A stretch of DNA of 64,000 nucleotides from Nocardioides sp. zg-1230 (lineage in GTDB: Bacteria > Actinomycetota > Actinomycetes > Propionibacteriales > Nocardioidaceae): assembly GCF_013155335.1 (NCBI RefSeq), contig NZ_JABJQZ010000001.1:1488001-1552000 (forward strand). The letters are read 5' to 3'. Position 1 is the stretch's first letter. Each line of letters starts with the position of its first letter. Of this stretch, positions 61,406-64,000 are shown piece after piece. The notes below the pieces were generated by a model. That model saw only the letters and a program-made list of their open reading frames with translations. It had not been told where the DNA came from and did not search any database. The position numbers and the translations under genes are program-made.

Positions 61406-62161
61406 TCAGCTGCCGGAGTCGGAGCCCGGGCATCCGGCCTCGAGCGCGGGCTTGCGCGCAGCGGAGCGGTAGACGTCCAGGTCGCGGACGCCACGCTTCC
61501 ACATCTGCAACCACATCTCGGTTGCCTTCTCGGGCGACAGCGTTCCCAGCTTGAGCATGTCCATGTGGTGCACGTGCCTCTCCCAGGTGTCGATCGACGT
61601 CTTCGCCTTCTGTGCGACCTCCAGCTCGGCCTCCACGAGGCGCGAGCACGAGCGCACCGCCGCGGGTGCCGGCCCGAGCAGCGCGGGCCCCGGGCAGTCG
61701 ACGCCGGTGCGCTCGAGCGAGGCCCAGGCCCTCCGGAAGCGCTCGACGTTGCGCTGGGCACCCAGCCTGGTCTGGTCCCAGAAGCGCGTCGCCTGCTGCA
61801 GGGTGATCTCGCCGACCACGAGCTGGTTCATGGCCTCGACGTGCACGTCCCACTGGCGCAGGGCCGGCCGCGCCGCGTCGAGTGGTCCCTCGAGCGCCGC
61901 GGCTGCGTCGGAGCAGCGCTCCGGACGGGTGTCGGCGACGGGTTGGGGCGGCGCCGGGCTGAGGTCACTCCCGGGATCGGTCCCCAGTTCGTTCTCGCCC
62001 CCGGGATCAGCAGCGCTGCTGCTCGCCTGTCGGGGTGCGTCGTCGCCGTCGCCGTCGATGCCCACCCACACGATCACGCCCAGCAGGCCCAGCACGGTGC
62101 CCACCAGGAAGGTCCCGACCAGCAGCCTGACCGGAGCAGACGTTCCCCCGTTGCCCTCCAT
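61406..62161 (-). CDS. exported helical protein with an internal duplication
   Basis: A 251-residue protein: short cytoplasmic start, one membrane segment (about 12-34), an Asp/Pro/Ser-rich linker, then a helical domain. Two segments (about 103-145 and 172-214) align with each other: W-x3-HV-x2-M-x2-L-x2-G, then AT-x2-W-x-Q and G-x9-R. Four cysteines (about 83, 136, 152, 243) could form disulfides. ATG 62161 follows GGAGGAGAT; an in-frame ATG 33 bases earlier lacks a site. Unknown function. Confidence 0.7.
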   Translation of the reverse strand: MEGNGGTSAPVRLLVGTFLVGTVLGLLGVIVWVGIDGDGDDAPRQASSSAADPGGENELGTDPGSDLSPAPPQPVADTRPERCSDAAAALEGPLDAARPALRQWDVHVEAMNQLVVGEITLQQATRFWDQTRLGAQRNVERFRRAWASLERTGVDCPGPALLGPAPAAVRSCSRLVEAELEVAQKAKTSIDTWERHVHHMDMLKLGTLSPEKATEMWLQMWKRGVRDLDVYRSAARKPALEAGCPGSDSGS

Positions 62162-62258
62162 GCCATCTCCTCCGGAGAAAAGAGCTTCCAGCACTTCTCT
62201 GGACCGTAGGTCGCGCTCGACCGTGGGACACGCCCCAGTTGTGGGGAAATGCGTGCGG

Positions 62259-62420
62259 CTACGGCTCCCGATCGTCCTCGCCGTCAGCGTCGTAGCGACC
62301 CTGTGCCATCCGTCCGGTGTCGCGCCGGATGCGCTCGGCCCGGCGTCGTTCGAAGAGCAGGATGGCCACGACGACGCCCACCATCACGACGACCGTGACG
62401 ACGAGCCGGAAGGCGTCCAT
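62259..62420 (-). CDS. small single-span membrane protein
   Basis: A 53-residue protein, MDAFRLVVTVVVMVGVVVAI (one span) followed by a basic segment (FERRRAERIRRDTGRM) and an acidic tail. Topology matches many actinobacterial membrane microproteins. GGAGGG abuts the ATG too closely for a ribosome site; CATCGT ends 6 bases before ATG 62420 and may be a leaderless -10. No family is recognised. Confidence 0.55.
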   Translation of the reverse strand: MDAFRLVVTVVVMVGVVVAILLFERRRAERIRRDTGRMAQGRYDADGEDDREP

Positions 62421-62478
62421 CCCTCCACGATGCCACGGCGCCCATCGGCCTCGGCCCGGGTAGGGCCGGGAGGAGCGG

Positions 62479-62766
62479 CTACGCCCCCGGCACCACGCGC
62501 ATGTCGCGGTCGGCGCCGCCGTCGAGGGCGCGGAGCGCCTCCTGGTAGGCCTCGCTGTCGTGCGCGGCCACCGCCGCCTCGACGGACGCGAACTCGATGA
62601 CGATCGTGCGGGTGGTCTCGCCCTTCTCGAACGTCGCCTCCGGCAGACCGCGCACCAGGAACCGTCCGCCCGCCGCGGTCAGCGCGGGACCGGCGAGCGT
62701 GGCGTAGGCCGCCACCTTGTCGGGGTCGTGGACGGCCTTGTAGGTGGTGATCCAGTACGCGGTCAT
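62479..62766 (-). CDS. DUF1330 family protein
   Basis: A 95-residue dimeric alpha/beta-barrel protein: MTAYWITTYKAVHDPDKVAAYATLAGPALTAAGGRFLVRG, then TIVIEFASVEAAVAAHDSEAYQEALRAL. It closely fits the DUF1330 family of ferredoxin-like folds with no assigned chemistry. TAGTGT (complement of 62774-62779) ends 7 bases before ATG 62766, giving a leaderless geometry. It is divergent from menE. Confidence 0.85.
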   Translation of the reverse strand: MTAYWITTYKAVHDPDKVAAYATLAGPALTAAGGRFLVRGLPEATFEKGETTRTIVIEFASVEAAVAAHDSEAYQEALRALDGGADRDMRVVPGA

Positions 62767-62836
62767 GGTCGCGACACTACGACGTACGCCACGACCGGAG
62801 GCCGCGCGGCGCGGCCGAGCCACTAGCGTTCGCCGT

Positions 62837-63856
62837 GTGAGCTTCCTGCGCCCGTCGGACGAGCCCTCCGTCGCCATCCGGCAGCTGTCGAGGTGGCTGG
62901 AGGCCGATGCCTCGCCGCCGCTCCTGATCGAGACGTCCGGCTCCACGGGGAAGCCCAAGGGTGTCGTCATCCCGCGCCGGGCGGTCCTGGCCAGCGTGGA
63001 GGCGTCCGCGCGCCGGCTGGGTGCCTCGGGACGGTGGCTCCTCGCGCTGCCCTCGTCGTACGTCGCCGGGGTCCAGGTCATCGTGCGCTCCCTCGTCGCC
63101 GGGCACGAGCCCGTCGTCGTGGACGGCCTCGACGTCGGGCGCGCGATGGCCACGGACCACGCCGACACCCCGACGTTCGCTTCGCTCGTGCCCACGCAGC
63201 TTCACCGCATCGTCGGCAACCCCGAGCAGGCTGCAGCCCTGGCGCGCTGCCACGCCGTCCTGGTCGGCGGCGGTGGGATGGACCCGGAGGTGCGCAGGCG
63301 GGCCGAAGCGCTGGGCGTGCGCGTCGTGGCGACGTACGGCTCCTCCGAGACCTCCGGCGGGTGCGTCTACGACGGCGTCCCCCTCGACGGCGTGGGCGTC
63401 ACGATCGGCGCCGAGGGGCGCATCCGGATCGCCGGACCCACCCTGTTCAGCCACTACGCCGACGACCCCGCGCTGACCGCCGAGTCGGTCGTCGACGGAT
63501 GGTTCCTCACCTCCGACGCCGGACGCCTCGACGAGGACGGCCGCCTGCAGGTCATCGGGCGCATTGACGACGTGGTCGTCAGCGGCGGCGTGAAGATCCC
63601 CGTGTCCGCCGTCGCCCAACGCCTGCGGCAGCACCTCCTCGTCAAGGACGCCGAGGTCCTCGGCGTCCCCGACCCCGAGTGGGGCCAGCGGGTCGTCGCC
63701 GTGGTGGTCGGCAACGTCCGCGAGGGCGAGCTGCGGGACTGGGTCAGCCTCGAGCAGCCCCGCTCGTGGGCGCCGCGCGAGTTCCGGTGGGTCGACAGCC
63801 TGCCGCTGCTGCCCAACGGCAAGGTCGACCGGCAGGCCATCCGGGCCGCGCTGTGA
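62837..63856 (+). CDS. menE: o-succinylbenzoate-CoA ligase
   Basis: AMP-forming ligase of the menaquinone pathway. The 339-residue protein is shorter than typical acyl-CoA synthetases, as MenE of actinobacteria is. Motifs: LLIETSGSTGKPKGVVIPR (A3), LPSSYVAGVQVIVRS, VATYGSSETSGGC (A5), GWFLTSDAGRLDEDGRLQVIGRIDDVVVSGGVKI (A7-A8) and PLLPNGKVDRQAI (A10 Lys). TAGCGT (62824-62829) ends 7 bases before GTG 62837, a leaderless geometry. It overlaps menC by 4 bases (GTGA). Confidence 0.93.
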   Translation: MSFLRPSDEPSVAIRQLSRWLEADASPPLLIETSGSTGKPKGVVIPRRAVLASVEASARRLGASGRWLLALPSSYVAGVQVIVRSLVAGHEPVVVDGLDVGRAMATDHADTPTFASLVPTQLHRIVGNPEQAAALARCHAVLVGGGGMDPEVRRRAEALGVRVVATYGSSETSGGCVYDGVPLDGVGVTIGAEGRIRIAGPTLFSHYADDPALTAESVVDGWFLTSDAGRLDEDGRLQVIGRIDDVVVSGGVKIPVSAVAQRLRQHLLVKDAEVLGVPDPEWGQRVVAVVVGNVREGELRDWVSLEQPRSWAPREFRWVDSLPLLPNGKVDRQAIRAAL

Positions 63857-64000
63857 CGGCCGACCTGCACGTCTTCTCCATCCCGCTGCGCACGAGGTTC
63901 CGCGGCATCACCGTGCGCGAGGGCGTGCTGCTGCGCGGCGAGGCGGGGTGGGGGGAGTGGTCGCCGTTCCTGGAGTACGACGACGCCACCGCGCGCCCGT
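63853..64000 (+). CDS. menC: o-succinylbenzoate synthase, 5' part
   Basis: Only the first 49 codons lie in the window. The sequence starts VTADLHVFSIPLRTRFRG, then ITVREGVLLRG and WGEWSPFLEYDD, the capping-domain opening of an enolase-superfamily enzyme. Position directly after menE (GTGA overlap) supports MenC, which dehydrates SHCHC to o-succinylbenzoate. Confidence 0.85.
   Translation, partial: MTADLHVFSIPLRTRFRGITVREGVLLRGEAGWGEWSPFLEYDDATARP

Overview
The window is chromosomal DNA of a very GC-rich actinobacterium, most likely Nocardioides or a close relative in the Nocardioidaceae. This rests on Lsr2, ClpC with a UVR domain, the DisA-RadA pair, the 33-residue ribosomal protein bS22, Rex-HemA-HemC-CobA/HemD, menaquinone genes, Ccs-type cytochrome c maturation and many GTG starts. 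I see no rRNA, tRNA, CRISPR array, insertion sequence or prophage gene. Gene density is high and most of the window is core chromosome.

Layout. 1-4.9 kb: nadC, coaX, lsr2, clpC. 4.9-11.5 kb: mutY, small membrane proteins, disA and radA (leftward), a LacI-type regulator. 11.5-20 kb: a leftward block with a small methyltransferase and a VOC protein, then a tightly overlapping seven-gene run resembling the ebo cluster: inositol-phosphate-synthase-like cyclase, UbiA prenyltransferase, TIM-barrel epimerase, EboA, TatD-type hydrolase, EboE and a nucleotide-pyrophosphatase-like phosphatase. 20-27 kb: cysteine-rich protein, Ppx/GppA, a second epimerase, TetR, an ABC-2 exporter, proline dehydrogenase, proC. 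27-33 kb: surface protein with its sortase, AcuC, a small HTH protein, bS22, an epimerase and an acyltransferase. 33-39 kb: an ECF sigma factor with an N-terminal extension and its DUF5667 membrane partner (BldN/RsbN-like), HAD hydrolase, acyl-CoA ligase, glutaredoxin-like protein, flavin oxidoreductase. 39-48 kb: rex and the haem genes hemA, hemC, cobA-hemD, hemB, hemL, interrupted by a lytic transglycosylase. 48-53 kb: TlpA, CcdA, ResB, CcsB. 53-64 kb: small membrane proteins, a decayed metallo-beta-lactamase, an Eis-type acetyltransferase, menA, an MFS transporter, conserved unknowns, menE and the start of menC.

How it fits together. The right half is a respiration region: Rex (NADH/NAD sensing) heads a translationally coupled haem operon, haem goes to the Ccs system that builds c-type cytochromes, and MenA/MenE/MenC supply menaquinone. 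A Rex-like operator overlies the rex promoter. The ebo-like block looks like a pathway joining a cyclised sugar phosphate to a polyprenyl lipid; its product is unknown.

Regulatory and repeat signals. At least 21 genes have a TAnnnT-like -10 element ending 6 or 7 bases before the start codon and no ribosome binding site, the arrangement expected of leaderless mRNAs. Four intergenic copies of a 52-58 base palindromic repeat (outer GAGCGGTGG, inner CCACATTC) occur at 7.5, 23.2, 23.3 and 44.4 kb. Other items worth a look are a SigR-type promoter before clpC, a 27-codon ORF linking rex to hemA, face-to-face promoters at 20.8 kb and a CTG start for tlpA.
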